Assembly: GCF_024448715.1 (NCBI RefSeq)
Contig: NZ_JAMOHZ010000010.1
Coordinates: 88,706 to 152,705, forward strand
Direction of reading: 5' to 3'
From: Stutzerimonas stutzeri
Lineage (GTDB): Bacteria > Pseudomonadota > Gammaproteobacteria > Pseudomonadales > Pseudomonadaceae
Length of the DNA stretch: 64,000 nt
Shown here: one piece after another, positions 9,967-20,705 of the stretch
Layout: each line of letters starts with the position of its first letter
Position numbering within the stretch: the stretch's first letter is position 1
Made by a program: the position numbers and the translations under genes
The notes under the pieces: generated by a model
Seen by the model: only the letters and a program-made list of their open reading frames with translations
Told to the model about the DNA's origin: nothing
Database searches by the model: none

Positions 9967-11313
9967 CTACTGCCCCGCCACCTTCATTCGCTCGATCAGC
10001 ACCGAGCCGGTGTGAATGCTACTGCGTGTCTCGACATCGCAGCCCACCGCGACGATCTGCCGGAACATATCGCGCAGGTTGCCAGCAATCGTAACTTCCT
10101 GGACCGGGAACTGGATCTCGCCGTTTTCCACCCAGAACCCGCCAGCGCCGCGCGAATAGTCGCCGGTGACCAGATTCAAGCCCTGCCCCATCAATTCGGT
10201 AACCAGCAGCCCGCGGCCCATGCGACGGATCAGTGCCGCCTGGTCCTCATCACCGTGGGATACGAAGAGGTTATGCACACCGCCAGCATTGGCCGTACTG
10301 GGCATCCCGAGCTTGCGCCCGGAGTAGGTACCCAACACATAGGACAAGAGCTTGCCGTTCTCAACGAACGGCTTGGCGTAGGTCGCCAAACCATCGCCGT
10401 CATAAGCCGAACTAGCCAGCCCGCGCCGCAGGTGCGGGCGCTCGTCTAAGGTCAGCCACTCGGGAAACAGCGTTTGTCCCAGCGAGCCTTCTAGGTAAGA
10501 CGACTTGCGATAAAGATTGCCACCGGAAATCGCCGCGAGAAAATGGCCGAACAGACCAGTCGCCAGCTCCGACGAAAACAGTACCGGGACATCACACGTC
10601 GGCACGGGGCGGGCGCCGAGGCGGCGAACGGCACGTTCTGCGGCACGTCGGCCGATCGACTCGGGACCGGCCAGATCACTGGCGATGCGGCTGACATCGT
10701 AATGATAGTCGCGCTGCATCTGCCCCTCGGCCTCGGCGATCATCACGCAACTCAGGCTGTGGCGAGTGCTGCAGTAGGCACCAATGAAACCGTTGCTATT
10801 GCCATAGCCGCGGCATCCCTGATGAGTGCTAAGGCTGGTGCCATCGGCATTGAGGATACGGCTGTCGGTTGCGAACGCTGCCGCCTCACAACGGAGTGCC
10901 AGCTCGACAGCCTCATCAGGGGAGATATCCCAAGGATGATAAAGATCCAGATTCGGTGTGTCTTTCGCCATCAGAGCCGGATCGGCGAGCCCGGCGAATT
11001 CATCCTCCGAAGCATGCTTGGCGATCGCCAGCGCCGCCGCCACGGTTTCGCGAATCGCCTCGCCGCCGCCGCCCGTAGTACTCGCCGATCCTTTACGTTG
11101 CCCGACGTACAGCGTGATGCCGAAACCTTGATCACGATTGAACTCGACCGTCTCCACTTCCCGCTGGCGAACCGTGGTGGACAGGCCTTGCTCCATCGAG
11201 ACGGATACTTCGCAAGCGCTGGCGCCCTGCCGGCTGGCCTCTTCGATGATGCGTGCGACCTTTTCGCGTAATCCGGGCAACGCGTGCGGACCGATCCCCT
11301 CTACTTCACTCAT
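9967..11313 (-). CDS. pmbA: PmbA (TldE), metalloprotease partner of TldD
   Basis: Non-catalytic partner of the TldD/TldE heterodimeric protease that matures microcin B17 and degrades the CcdA antitoxin in E. coli. The 448-residue product begins MSEVEGIGPHALPG; the frame upstream to 11373 does not match the family. It contains the conserved GRKLGMPSTANAGGVHNL stretch near residues 355-372 and ends on a barrel-like C-terminal domain. tldD lies 700 bp upstream on the same strand with darP on the opposite strand between them. Confidence 0.93.
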   Translation of the reverse strand: MSEVEGIGPHALPGLREKVARIIEEASRQGASACEVSVSMEQGLSTTVRQREVETVEFNRDQGFGITLYVGQRKGSASTTGGGGEAIRETVAAALAIAKHASEDEFAGLADPALMAKDTPNLDLYHPWDISPDEAVELALRCEAAAFATDSRILNADGTSLSTHQGCRGYGNSNGFIGAYCSTRHSLSCVMIAEAEGQMQRDYHYDVSRIASDLAGPESIGRRAAERAVRRLGARPVPTCDVPVLFSSELATGLFGHFLAAISGGNLYRKSSYLEGSLGQTLFPEWLTLDERPHLRRGLASSAYDGDGLATYAKPFVENGKLLSYVLGTYSGRKLGMPSTANAGGVHNLFVSHGDEDQAALIRRMGRGLLVTELMGQGLNLVTGDYSRGAGGFWVENGEIQFPVQEVTIAGNLRDMFRQIVAVGCDVETRSSIHTGSVLIERMKVAGQ

Positions 11314-11420
11314 AAAACACTCCAAACCACAGATTCGATCAATCGCAGCCAGCGAGGCGCAGCTGAGCTGCATAGCAAGGCTGCTGTTATCATGGCGGCA
11401 TTTCCTACTGGACCAGCCCC

Positions 11421-11942
11421 ATGTATGATATTTCCGATCTCGACGACTTCGAGGAAAAAAGCAAAACCCAGGTCAAGCGAGAGCTGCATGCACTTCAGGA
11501 CCTCGGTGAGCGCCTCACCACTTTCAAATCCGACGTGCTTGATCGCCTCCCGCTCACCGACGCCTTACGCAAGGCGTTGGCCGATGCGCCGAAGCACACA
11601 GCGAATATCGCGCGCAAACGCCACCTGCAATACATCGGCAAACTGATGCGCGACCAGGATATCGAAGGCATCCTGGCGCTGGTCGACCAACTCGACGCAT
11701 CCACCCGCCAGTACAACGAACGCTTCCATGCATTGGAACGTTGGCGCGACCGCCTGATCGCCGGTAACGACGAAACCCTCGAGGCCTTCGTTACCGAATA
11801 TCCCGACACCGACCGCCAGCAGCTGCGCAGCCTGATCCGCCATGCCCAGCACGAAGCTGCGCGGAACAAGCCGCCAGCTGCCAGCCGCAAAATTTTCAAA
11901 TACATCCGCGGACTGGACGAGACACAGCGCGGGCTGCGCTGA
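11421..11942 (+). CDS. darP: DarP (YjgA), 50S ribosome assembly factor
   Basis: DUF615 protein associated with late 50S subunits; E. coli YjgA/DarP helps their assembly. The 173-residue product is highly charged and helical, starts [30 protein letters not shown] and ends [17 protein letters not shown], both family hallmarks. It lies alone on the plus strand between pmbA and tldD, an arrangement conserved in pseudomonads. Confidence 0.9.
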   Translation: MYDISDLDDFEEKSKTQVKRELHALQDLGERLTTFKSDVLDRLPLTDALRKALADAPKHTANIARKRHLQYIGKLMRDQDIEGILALVDQLDASTRQYNERFHALERWRDRLIAGNDETLEAFVTEYPDTDRQQLRSLIRHAQHEAARNKPPAASRKIFKYIRGLDETQRGLR

Positions 11943-12026
11943 AAAAGAGCTGTCCGCAACGAGCTCGCTGCGATTGGTCCGCAATTCGTGTCGCGTCGGA
12001 TGGCTGCTTTGCGCTTGTCATCGCTG

Positions 12027-13469
12027 TCAGGCTCCGGTACCACCGACGGTAATACCATCGATTTTCAAGGTCGGCTGACCCACGCCGACCGGTACGGACT
12101 GACCATCCTTACCGCAAGTGCCGACACCACTGTCCAACGCCAAGTCGGTCCCGACCATCGAAACCTTGTTCATCACGTCCGGCCCATTGCCGATCAGCGT
12201 AGCGCCCTTGACCGGCGCGGTAATTTTGCCGTCCTCGATCAGATAGGCTTCGCTGGTGGAGAACACGAACTTGCCGCTGGTGATGTCTACTTGTCCGCCG
12301 CCGAGGCTGGCGCAGTAGATACCCTTCTTCACCGAACGAATGATTTCTTCCGGGTCGCTTTCACCCGCCAGCATGTAAGTGTTGGTCATCCGCGGCATCG
12401 GTAGATGAGCATAGGATTCGCGCCGACCGTTGCCGGTTGGCGCAACGCCCATCAAGCGCGCGTTGAGCTTGTCCTGAATATAACCCTTGAGTATTCCGTT
12501 CTCGATCAGCGTGGTGCACTGAGTGGGTGTGCCTTCATCGTCAACGCTCAGCGAACCGCGGCGATCGGCCAGCGTGCCGTCATCGACGATAGTGCATAGC
12601 TTCGAAGCGACCTGCTGACCGATACGGCCACTGTAAGCCGAGCTGCCCTTGCGATTGAAGTCACCCTCCAGGCCATGGCCGACCGCCTCGTGCAGTAACA
12701 CGCCGGACCAGCCCGGACCAAGCACCACCGGTAGCGTGCCGGCCGGGGCCGCCACCGCTTCGAGGTTCACCAGCGCCTGTCGCAGCGCCTCACGGGCATA
12801 ACCCATTGCACGATCTTCGCTGAAAAAGTAATCGTAACCGGTACGTCCACCGCCGCCCTGTCCGCCACGCTCGCGACGTCCGTTCTGCTCGACGATTACG
12901 CTCACGTTGAAGCGCACCAGCGGGCGTATGTCGGCAGCCATGACTCCGTCCAGCCCCGCCACCAGAATGTGCTCCCAGACACCCGCCAGACTTACCGTGA
13001 CCTGCTTGATTCGCGGATCCAGCGCTCGCGTAGCGACGTCGATACGCTTGAGCAGCTCGACCTTCTCTGCACGACCGAGCCCATCCAGTGGATTCTCTGG
13101 GCTATACAGCGGGGCAAAAGCGGCCTTCGAAAGCACCTCGACACGACCCTGATGGCCGCCACGGGCGATTGAGCGGGCAGCCTCGGCTGCCTGACGCAAC
13201 GCATCGGCGGTGATCGCATTGCTATAGGCGAAGCCCGTCTTCTCGCCGGACAACGCGCGTACACCAACGCCCTGCTCCAGGTGGAAGCTGCCTTCCTTGA
13301 CGATGCCGTCCTCCAGCACCCAGGACTCGGTGACCTGATCCTGGAAATACAAATCCGCCGCGTCGATGCCAGGGCCGGCCAGTTCGCCGAGCAAACCCGG
13401 CAGATCATCGATACCCAGTCCGCCCGGCGTCAGGAGGCGCTCGGTGACAGGTAACAGCAGTTCACTCAT
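12027..13469 (-). CDS. tldD: TldD, metalloprotease
   Basis: Catalytic subunit of the TldD/PmbA protease, which cleaves unfolded peptides threaded into its cavity. The 480-residue product has the zinc motif [11 protein letters not shown] with the two histidines at 260 and 264, and the second conserved block [16 protein letters not shown] just after it. It starts 2 bp after the nitrilase-family gene stop, so the two are surely co-transcribed. No obvious peptide substrate gene is nearby. Confidence 0.95.
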   Translation of the reverse strand: MSELLLPVTERLLTPGGLGIDDLPGLLGELAGPGIDAADLYFQDQVTESWVLEDGIVKEGSFHLEQGVGVRALSGEKTGFAYSNAITADALRQAAEAARSIARGGHQGRVEVLSKAAFAPLYSPENPLDGLGRAEKVELLKRIDVATRALDPRIKQVTVSLAGVWEHILVAGLDGVMAADIRPLVRFNVSVIVEQNGRRERGGQGGGGRTGYDYFFSEDRAMGYAREALRQALVNLEAVAAPAGTLPVVLGPGWSGVLLHEAVGHGLEGDFNRKGSSAYSGRIGQQVASKLCTIVDDGTLADRRGSLSVDDEGTPTQCTTLIENGILKGYIQDKLNARLMGVAPTGNGRRESYAHLPMPRMTNTYMLAGESDPEEIIRSVKKGIYCASLGGGQVDITSGKFVFSTSEAYLIEDGKITAPVKGATLIGNGPDVMNKVSMVGTDLALDSGVGTCGKDGQSVPVGVGQPTLKIDGITVGGTGA

Positions 13470-13471
13470 AT

Positions 13472-14317
13472 CTACTCCAAAGTGCGCGATGCAATACGGG
13501 GCGTGGTGAAACGACGGTGGCTCAGTAGCGGCATACGCTTGCGCATCGCATTCTGCTCGGCCGTTTCCCGAGCAGCGGTCAGTGCGGCTTCGCCTGTCGC
13601 CTGCTCGTTCAGCACGCGCCCCCAGAAATCAACGATAGACGAATGCCCGTGGGTCAATCGTCCGCCAGAGTGCTCTCCACTCTGCGCTGCGGCCAGCATA
13701 TAGCATTGCGTCTCGATGGCCCGCGTGCGTATCAACATCTCCCAGTGCGCCTGGCCGGTCACACTAGTGAACGCTGAGGGAGCACTGATCAATTCAGCCC
13801 CGGCCTGACGTAAAGCCAGGTACAGCTCCGCGAACCGAAGGTCATAACAGACGCTCATGCCCAAGCGCCCCACCGGTGTATCGACGACGACCAACCGCTC
13901 GCCAGCGGCATAATCATCTGACTCACGGTAACGTCCACGCGCATCGCTCACTTCTGCGTCGAACAGGTGCAGCTTGTCATAACGCGCGACGCGCTGGCCT
14001 TGGTCATCGACCAGTAGCGAGCAGGCCCGTACCCTCGCTTGCGGCTGATCATCCGGTGGCAGCGGCAGCGTGCCGGCCACTATCCACAACCTGAGGTCGC
14101 ATGCGACCTGTTTCAACCACGGCAGTATCGGCCCGGCACCCTCGGCTTCGGCCCGGCCGACCGCCGGTAGATCGGTACGGCCCATGGCGGCAAAATTTTC
14201 CGGCAGCACTGCCAACCGCGCACCGGAGTCGGCAGCCTGCTCCAGCAGCCTTCTGGCGGTGGCGAGGTTCGCCTGTATGTCGGCCTGACTGGCCATCTGG
14301 ATCACGGCTAGGGTCAT
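13472..14317 (-). CDS. carbon-nitrogen hydrolase, probably deaminated glutathione amidase (Nit1-like)
   Basis: Nitrilase-superfamily amidase. Its closest known group repairs deaminated glutathione, a transaminase side product. The 281-residue product has the Glu-Lys-Cys triad in LPENFAAMG (Glu40), YDKLHLFD (Lys115) and SVCYDLRF (Cys157). The start [11 protein letters not shown] follows the family; the frame upstream to 14497 overlaps yhdP and is a shadow. It sits between yhdP and tldD, as in other pseudomonads. The substrate is inferred from the subfamily, not proven. Confidence 0.85.
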   Translation of the reverse strand: MTLAVIQMASQADIQANLATARRLLEQAADSGARLAVLPENFAAMGRTDLPAVGRAEAEGAGPILPWLKQVACDLRLWIVAGTLPLPPDDQPQARVRACSLLVDDQGQRVARYDKLHLFDAEVSDARGRYRESDDYAAGERLVVVDTPVGRLGMSVCYDLRFAELYLALRQAGAELISAPSAFTSVTGQAHWEMLIRTRAIETQCYMLAAAQSGEHSGGRLTHGHSSIVDFWGRVLNEQATGEAALTAARETAEQNAMRKRMPLLSHRRFTTPRIASRTLE

Positions 14318-14363
14318 GCATGGATACCGTTGGCGGCGCAGTACCGCGCGTTGGGAAGACAGC

Positions 14364-17300
14364 TCAGTTGGGCTTTTCGAAGGGTTTGTCGAAGGTGATT
14401 TTCGGCGCTCGCCACGGGCCCTCAACGTTGTACTGAACGCTGGCGAAGCGTGCGACTTTATCACCCAACAGCTTGTCGACGACGAACAAGGCGCCACCGA
14501 TGGCCGGCGCGCCGACGATCAGCGCTGCCAGTGGCAGGTTGTTGCTGACCGGCAGCGTGACCAGCAGCTTTGCGTCGATCCGGTCATTGACCATATCGAC
14601 CCGGCCATCCAGCTCGAGATTGCTCGACGGCCCAGTCACCGTCAGCGGCTGCGACGTCACGTAAACCCCGTCGGTAGCGACCAGTTCGCCCTTGATTCGA
14701 TCGTAGCTCAGGCCTTTGCTGAACAAATCCGAGAAATCCAGCCGCAGCCGCCGCCCGATGGAAGCGAAATTGAGCAGACCGAAGACCCGCAGCGCCTGAG
14801 CGCCGCCATCCACTTCACGTAATTGGCCGTTGCGCAGCCTGCCATCGAGTCGGCCGGACAGCCGCTGCAAACTGAAGGATGCTGGCGACCCGGGCCAGTT
14901 GCCGTCCACATCGAGACGAAAGGATTCGCTGGTGGTGGAAGGCGCAAACCCCCAAGCCAGAAGTACATCGGCCACATTGGCACCCTCGAGTCTGCCCTTG
15001 TACCAACTCTGGGAACCGCTCCAGCCACCCTCGCCGCCGACCTTGAGTCCTTTGAGATTCAGATTCAGCTCCGAGAATTCGACGCCGTTGCCCGCTGGAC
15101 GCATTTTCAACGCCCAGGCACCCAGCGGCTGATCGCCCTGCAGTACCTCGGCCACCGCAACATCCATCGCTGGCAGGTTCTTCGGATCGACGGCGGCCAG
15201 CGGATCTTCCGAACTTCCTTGGGCCTTGCCTGGATCTGCCGCAGGGAGCTGCAGGCGCGACAGATCCAGCACGATAGGCTCTCCATCGGTATCCGGCAGG
15301 CGAACGGTGCCGGCGACGGTCCGGCTATCCAGCCCCAGCGCCCAGCCGGCCGGAAAGCGCCGCAGATCCACGCCGAGATTGTCGACCCGGATGCCGAAAC
15401 CCACAAACGTCCCGATATCAAGCTGGGCGCGGCGCAGCAGTGAAGTGGCCTCATCGCCTTGCAAAGCGCTGTCATAACCATTCGACAGCGCTTGCCATTC
15501 CTCCAGATTGAGCAGCGGTATGTTTCCGCGTACGTACAATCCCTGATCGCTGCGCAGATTCGCAGCAGCACCGCCCAACACCAATTCACCTCCACCCTCG
15601 GCCCATTCACCGGCCGGCGCGACGAAGGTCAGCGCCGCCAGCGCGCCGTGACGGAGGCTATAGCTTTGCCGCTCGCCGCCCAGCGTCATTCGCAGCGTGG
15701 TATCGCGCCGTTCGTTGGCCGTCTTGCCGAATGGCGTCGGGAGCGCCAGCGCTGTGCCCAACAGCGATGAATCCACCTGCAGGTTGCTGTCGACGCCATC
15801 CAGGACCAGATTCAACCGAAACGGTAGCTCCCCGGATGCGGGCACAGGCTGTTCGATTTTCCGCCAGGCCAGGAGTCGCTGCAGCGCCACCGTTCCGGTG
15901 GCCTCGATCCGCGTGGAAGGATTGCCTGGCTGCCCGGTGGCGATGGCTTTGCCACGCACAAGGCTGCCAAGGGCGCGACCGTGAAGCTCCGCAGCGCTGA
16001 AGCCACGTTCACTGTCATAGCGAAACTCACCACCCAATCCTTCGAACTCCAGATCCGCCTGTGTAACGAACAGCGAAGCATCGGAGCTGGAAAAATCCAC
16101 GACGGCCCTAGGGCGCTCGCCCTTGGCCAGCGGGATGTTCAGATTAAGGGTTCCGCTCAAAGGTCCGTCAGCGCGCCACCCGGCGAAGAGATCGGCAGTG
16201 CCGATCGGTGCCTCTTGCATCAGTGTCAGCGCATCTCGCAGATTGCCATCGACCTGCCCCTCGATATCCAGCCGCGGCGGCTGGCCGTCCTGGCTATGCG
16301 GAATTTCGGCTGTAGCGTCATGCACGCGACTGTCGAGCATGCGCGCCTCGGCAAGACGTACCCGCGCCCCGCTGTCCTCGATCAGCACCTCGCCACGACC
16401 TTCACGCAACACGGGCCAGCCGGGCTGAAAGGCAAGCTCGGCATCCTTCACCTTGAAATACAAGCTCAGGCTGCGAGCAGTATCGGCCACACCTTTGTTC
16501 AGCGCGCCCTGATACTGAAAATAGCCCTGCTCGACGGTACCGCCGCGAATCGCCGTGTTCAGCCATTCGCTCAACGCTGGGCTCAAGGCTGGCGAGCGCG
16601 TCGGCAGGTATTTCTCCGTGTAGCGAGCATCCCCATCACGGATACCGACGCGCAGATCCATGTAGTCCTCGGCAGCCGGATCGCGCATCAGGCGGATCAG
16701 GAAATCGCCAGCGATGCGCCCCTCTTCGCCCTCGACTTGCAAATAGGGCGCGGCAAGCGTGACGGCCTGATCATTTAGCGTCCAGACGAGACTGCCGCGG
16801 CTGCGGCGATAATCCCAAGGGCTCGGAAACAGCTCAGCCAGATGCAGACTGAAGTCCCGGTTGTCGAAACGCAGCTCGCCCCCGCCGAGATTGCCCTGCA
16901 CCACGCCACTGACGTTGCGCACGGCGGGTATCCATTTATGCGCGGCGATACTGACCGCATCGAGATTAGCGGTGAATGCCAGGCGCTCGGGGGGCGGCGC
17001 CACCGGACGGTAGTCGAACTGCAAATTACGCAGCACTCCGCTCGGCGCCAGCCCGAGCAGATACTCGCTCGCCATATCGGGCAAAGGCGCCAATGCATGA
17101 AACAGCTTGGCCACCGGTGCGACCGGAATGCGATCAGCCTGCACGCGCCAGCGATCCTCGGCGATATCCTGCTGGACAACCATTGCCGTGTCCCGCCAGC
17201 GGCTGTCTTCAAAAGTGAAGGCCAGGCCAGCGATCTGCATTCGATAGCCCTCATCCGCCCGATCGATGTAGGCGTTTACCGCCAGATCCTCGATCTGCAC

Positions 17301-18167
17301 CGGGTCATGCTGCAAATGGCCTACCTGCACTGCCGGCGCGTTCAGCCGCGCAACCGCACGGGCCAACCCGCGCTTGCGCCAGTCGAGCCATACCTCGCCA
17401 CCAGCCTGTAGCTGCTGGACGTTCCAGCTGCCGGTCAGGCTTGTCGGCAGCCAGGCGGCCCAGTCGCTCTGCGGCAGGCTGAGGTACAGTTGCGCCTCGC
17501 TGGCCCGCCAGTCTTTCGGTCGCACCAACGCCTGCGCACGCATGCTCAGTGGCTGGCCATCCGGCAACAGCACCCGCCCGTCCAGGCGCAGGCGTTCACC
17601 TGCGGTGCGCAGTTCGAGATTGGCGTAGGTCAGGGTCAGCGGCGCTTCAGCGTGCGCCTCAAGGGTGATCTGGCTGTCGAGCAGCAATAGACGCCCGATT
17701 CTCTGCAGCTCCTCAAATAGCTTCTGCGGATCCACTGGCGTTTCGTCGCCGCGCTCGGGCAATCCGCCGACACGCCATTTGCCCTCCGCATCCTGCACCA
17801 GGCTTAAATGGGCGCCAGTGAATTCCACCGACTTCAATTGAAGCTGCCGAGACAAGAGGCTGGCCATCACGTCAGGCACCAGCGCCAGGCTATCGAGACG
17901 CATCGCCGCGTCTCCTTCCCCAAGCACCACGTCGTGCGCCAGCAACCGCGGCGAAAAGCCTTCCCAGCGACCTTCCAGTTTTCCGAGCGCCACCGGCATG
18001 CTCAGCAGTTCGCGCGCCTTGTCTTGCGCCTCGAGCCGATACTCCGCCACCAGCGGCACCAACTGGCGGCCAAGGCTTACGTAAAAAGCAAGCAGCACCA
18101 GGCCGATAGCGCCCAGCCAGAGGCTACCGCGCAAGAACGCAAGGGCAAGGGCAAGGAGCCGACTCAT
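14364..18167 (-). CDS. yhdP: YhdP, AsmA-like envelope lipid transport protein
   Basis: Very large inner-membrane anchored protein of the AsmA-like/DUF3971 family. E. coli YhdP, with TamB and YdbH, moves phospholipid to the outer membrane. The 1267-residue product has one N-terminal transmembrane helix (about 13-33) and a long periplasmic part rich in beta strands, ending in the AsmA-like C-terminal domain with LLLVTLPVSNN-type segments and a hydrophobic patch LAALIVGAPAIGGALFVV. Length matches the family (about 1260). It is separated from rng by a 270-bp inverted-repeat element. Confidence 0.93.
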   Translation of the reverse strand: MSRLLALALAFLRGSLWLGAIGLVLLAFYVSLGRQLVPLVAEYRLEAQDKARELLSMPVALGKLEGRWEGFSPRLLAHDVVLGEGDAAMRLDSLALVPDVMASLLSRQLQLKSVEFTGAHLSLVQDAEGKWRVGGLPERGDETPVDPQKLFEELQRIGRLLLLDSQITLEAHAEAPLTLTYANLELRTAGERLRLDGRVLLPDGQPLSMRAQALVRPKDWRASEAQLYLSLPQSDWAAWLPTSLTGSWNVQQLQAGGEVWLDWRKRGLARAVARLNAPAVQVGHLQHDPVQIEDLAVNAYIDRADEGYRMQIAGLAFTFEDSRWRDTAMVVQQDIAEDRWRVQADRIPVAPVAKLFHALAPLPDMASEYLLGLAPSGVLRNLQFDYRPVAPPPERLAFTANLDAVSIAAHKWIPAVRNVSGVVQGNLGGGELRFDNRDFSLHLAELFPSPWDYRRSRGSLVWTLNDQAVTLAAPYLQVEGEEGRIAGDFLIRLMRDPAAEDYMDLRVGIRDGDARYTEKYLPTRSPALSPALSEWLNTAIRGGTVEQGYFQYQGALNKGVADTARSLSLYFKVKDAELAFQPGWPVLREGRGEVLIEDSGARVRLAEARMLDSRVHDATAEIPHSQDGQPPRLDIEGQVDGNLRDALTLMQEAPIGTADLFAGWRADGPLSGTLNLNIPLAKGERPRAVVDFSSSDASLFVTQADLEFEGLGGEFRYDSERGFSAAELHGRALGSLVRGKAIATGQPGNPSTRIEATGTVALQRLLAWRKIEQPVPASGELPFRLNLVLDGVDSNLQVDSSLLGTALALPTPFGKTANERRDTTLRMTLGGERQSYSLRHGALAALTFVAPAGEWAEGGGELVLGGAAANLRSDQGLYVRGNIPLLNLEEWQALSNGYDSALQGDEATSLLRRAQLDIGTFVGFGIRVDNLGVDLRRFPAGWALGLDSRTVAGTVRLPDTDGEPIVLDLSRLQLPAADPGKAQGSSEDPLAAVDPKNLPAMDVAVAEVLQGDQPLGAWALKMRPAGNGVEFSELNLNLKGLKVGGEGGWSGSQSWYKGRLEGANVADVLLAWGFAPSTTSESFRLDVDGNWPGSPASFSLQRLSGRLDGRLRNGQLREVDGGAQALRVFGLLNFASIGRRLRLDFSDLFSKGLSYDRIKGELVATDGVYVTSQPLTVTGPSSNLELDGRVDMVNDRIDAKLLVTLPVSNNLPLAALIVGAPAIGGALFVVDKLLGDKVARFASVQYNVEGPWRAPKITFDKPFEKPN

Positions 18168-18212
18168 ACGGATGCGCTCCAGTCATCCGGGCCAACATGG
18201 CCTGGCTTGCAT

Positions 18213-18482
18213 CTAGGGTCTGTTCCCGTTTCGTCGCGGCCGCGACGGAGCCGGTTTTTGCGCGAGACAAGACACGAGTCGCGCAGTTTGGTCGTTCCAA
18301 ATAAGCGACGAGAAACGCCGTATCGCACAAAAACCGGCCCGTCCCTACGGGTTGCGCGGCAAATCTCGCCATGCGGCGTTGCGGGACTTGGTAAGGGAGC
18401 GACCATTACCTGCGTCCCGCGCCTTGCCTGGCGAGATTTGGCGCAGCAACGCGGCTCGCAGCGAAACGGCAACAGACCCTAG
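18213..18482. mobile_element. MITE-like element with terminal inverted repeats, between rng and yhdP
   Basis: Both ends read CTAGGGTCTGTT inward and match at 20 of the first 22 bases. CTAG is palindromic and is present at both outer borders, so it could also be a target duplication. Inside are two further inverted pairs: 18251-18265 with 18323-18337 (14 of 15) and 18358-18370 with 18430-18442 (12 of 13). The right end abuts the rng stop codon. An open frame fills part of it on the minus strand (start near 18472), but it has no family features and I treat it as chance coding. No transposase is inside, so it would need one in trans. Confidence 0.65.
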
Positions 18483-19940
18483 TCAGAGCAGCACCACGTC
18501 GTACTGTTCCTGCGAGTACATGGTCTCCACCTGGAACTTGATCGAACGGCCAATGAAGCTTTCGAGGTCGGCGACATTGCCCGATTCCTCGTCGAGTAGC
18601 CGGTCGATCACTTTCTGGTTCGCCAGTACACGATAGCCCTCGGGCTGGTAAGCGCGGGCCTCGCGAAGGATCTCGCGGAATATCTCGTAGCAGACGGTTT
18701 CCGGAGTTTTCAACTTGCCGCGCCCCTGGCAACACATGCAGGGCTCGCACAGTACTTGCTCGAGACTTTCACGAGTGCGCTTGCGAGTCATCTGCACCAG
18801 GCCCAGCTCGGTGATACCGATGATGTTGGTCTTGGCGTGATCACGCTCCAGCTGCTTTTCCAGCGTGCGCAGGACCTGACGGCGATGTTCTTCGTCTTCC
18901 ATGTCGATGAAGTCGATGATGATGATCCCGCCGAGATTGCGCAGCCGAAGCTGACGCGCAATGGCGGTAGCAGACTCGAGGTTGGTCTTGAAGATGGTTT
19001 CCTCGAGCGTGCGATGGCCGACGAAGGCACCGGTATTCACGTCGATAGTAGTCATCGCCTCGGCCGGATCGATGATCAGATAGCCGCCGGACTTGAGCAT
19101 GACCTTGCGCTCGAGCGCCTTCTGGATTTCGTCTTCGACACTGTACAGATCGAAGATCGGCCGCTCGCCGGGGTAATGCTCGAGTTGCTCGCTCAACTCC
19201 GGCATCAGCTCGCCGACGAACTGGCTGACCTTCTGGAAGTTTTCTCGCGAATCGATACGGATCTTCTCGATACGCGGATTGACCAGATCGCGCAGGGTGC
19301 GCATGGCCAGCGACAGGTCTTCATAAATGATCGAGGGCGCGCCAGCGGTCTTCATCTGGCCGTCGATCTGCTCCCACAGGCGACGCAGGTAGCGAATGTC
19401 CATGAGGATTTCGTCGCTGCCTGCGCCCTCGGCGGCTGTGCGCAAGATGAACCCGCCAGCTTCCTTGATGCCTTCGGCCGCGACACATTCGGCGACCACC
19501 TGTTTGAGTCGCTCGCGCTCGGACTCGTCTTCGATGCGCAAGGAAATTCCGACGTGACTGGTCTTGGGCATGTAGACCAGGTAGCGCGAAGGTATCGACA
19601 GTTGTGTCGTCAACCGTGCGCCCTTGGTTCCGATCGGGTCCTTGGTGACCTGGACGACCAGCGCCTGCCCTTCATGGACGAGCGCACTGATGGGCTCGAC
19701 CGCGTTGCCTTCCCGGCTGGAAATTTCCGAAGCGTGGATGAATGCCGCACGCTCCAGGCCGATGTCGACGAAAGCCGCCTGCATCCCGGGTAGCACTCGT
19801 GCCACCTTGCCCTTGTAGATGTTGCCGACGATGCCGCGACGCTGGGTGCGCTCGACATGCACCTCCTGCAGGACACCGTTTTCCACCACCGCCACCCGTG
19901 ATTCCATGGGGGTGATGTTCATCAGAATTTCTTCGCTCAT
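18483..19940 (-). CDS. rng: RNase G
   Basis: Single-strand endoribonuclease of the RNase E/G family, which matures 16S rRNA 5' ends and turns over some mRNAs. The 485-residue product has an N-terminal S1 domain (about 38-120), a catalytic DNase I-like part with the magnesium aspartates at 300 (TIDVNTGAF) and 343 (IIIDFIDME), and the zinc-link region CEPCMCCQGRG. It lacks the long RNase E scaffold tail. It is downstream of maf in the mreBCD-maf-rng-yhdP-tldD order. Its stop codon abuts the inverted-repeat element. Confidence 0.96.
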   Translation of the reverse strand: MSEEILMNITPMESRVAVVENGVLQEVHVERTQRRGIVGNIYKGKVARVLPGMQAAFVDIGLERAAFIHASEISSREGNAVEPISALVHEGQALVVQVTKDPIGTKGARLTTQLSIPSRYLVYMPKTSHVGISLRIEDESERERLKQVVAECVAAEGIKEAGGFILRTAAEGAGSDEILMDIRYLRRLWEQIDGQMKTAGAPSIIYEDLSLAMRTLRDLVNPRIEKIRIDSRENFQKVSQFVGELMPELSEQLEHYPGERPIFDLYSVEDEIQKALERKVMLKSGGYLIIDPAEAMTTIDVNTGAFVGHRTLEETIFKTNLESATAIARQLRLRNLGGIIIIDFIDMEDEEHRRQVLRTLEKQLERDHAKTNIIGITELGLVQMTRKRTRESLEQVLCEPCMCCQGRGKLKTPETVCYEIFREILREARAYQPEGYRVLANQKVIDRLLDEESGNVADLESFIGRSIKFQVETMYSQEQYDVVLL

Positions 19941-20030
19941 TGTTATTCTCGGCCGATGGCGGTGGGGTGAAACAGCCGAAGCTGACGAGTGGGCTCGATT
20001 CTAACGGCATACGCCGCCAAGCCACAGGCT

Positions 20031-20621
20031 CTAGGTTGAGCTTTTAGTCCAGTACTCGAGACCGTATGCATCGAGCAGCTGTGCCGTTTCACATAACGGC
20101 AGACCGACCACGCCGGAGTAGCTGCCCTCAAGGGCGCTGACGAAAACCGCACCCCAACCCTGAATGGCATAGCTACCCGCCTTGTCCCGTGGTTCGCCGC
20201 TGGTCCAGTAGGCCTCGGCTTCTTCCGGCCGAACGGGCCGGAAGCGTACCCGACTGCTCACCAGACGCACCACGCAATCTGCTTGACCGGCCAACGCGAC
20301 CGCCGTCAGTACCTGATGCTCGCGCCCGGACAAGGCCTGTAGTGTCGCCAGTGCATCCTGCTTATCTATCGGCTTACCAAGAATCCGCTGATCCAGCACT
20401 ACCGTGGTGTCGGCACCCAGCACGTACGCCGAGGCGTCATCGACCAGAGCCAGGCCCGCCAGGGCTTTCTCTCGAGCCAGACGCTGAACGTAGACGTCCG
20501 GCGACTCCGCTGGATCGGGTGTTTCGTCGATGGAGACCGCGAGAAGGGAAAACGGAACGCCGATCTGTGTCAGCAGTTCACGACGCCGGGGCGACGCGGA
20601 GGCGAGAAACAATGCGGGCAT
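20031..20621 (-). CDS. maf: Maf-family nucleotide pyrophosphatase (dTTP/UTP type)
   Basis: House-cleaning nucleoside triphosphate pyrophosphatase. The 196-residue product starts [21 protein letters not shown] and contains [15 protein letters not shown], both typical of the Maf branch (E. coli YhdE) that acts on dTTP and UTP. Three conserved stretches, including [13 protein letters not shown], are intact. The frame upstream to 20684 is not family-like. It lies 85 bp after mreD and 90 bp before rng. Confidence 0.92.
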   Translation of the reverse strand: MPALFLASASPRRRELLTQIGVPFSLLAVSIDETPDPAESPDVYVQRLAREKALAGLALVDDASAYVLGADTTVVLDQRILGKPIDKQDALATLQALSGREHQVLTAVALAGQADCVVRLVSSRVRFRPVRPEEAEAYWTSGEPRDKAGSYAIQGWGAVFVSALEGSYSGVVGLPLCETAQLLDAYGLEYWTKSST

Positions 20622-20705
20622 GCCTGCTCCTTGGACAAAAACTATCGAAGCAGATTCGCATATCTGGGCGGCGCTCGGAAGCAACTCGCCTGATCGCGGA
20701 GACGA

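Noticed and set aside
10543..11271. 242-codon open frame on the plus strand inside pmbA
   Set aside because: It lies fully opposite the well-supported pmbA and shows no domain; it is a high-GC shadow.
18164..18472. 102-codon open frame on the minus strand in the rng/yhdP gap
   Set aside because: It runs out of the inverted-repeat element into yhdP, has no signal or domain, and is better explained as repeat sequence.
18756..19793. 345-codon open frame on the plus strand inside rng
   Set aside because: Antisense shadow of rng, whose catalytic residues are intact.
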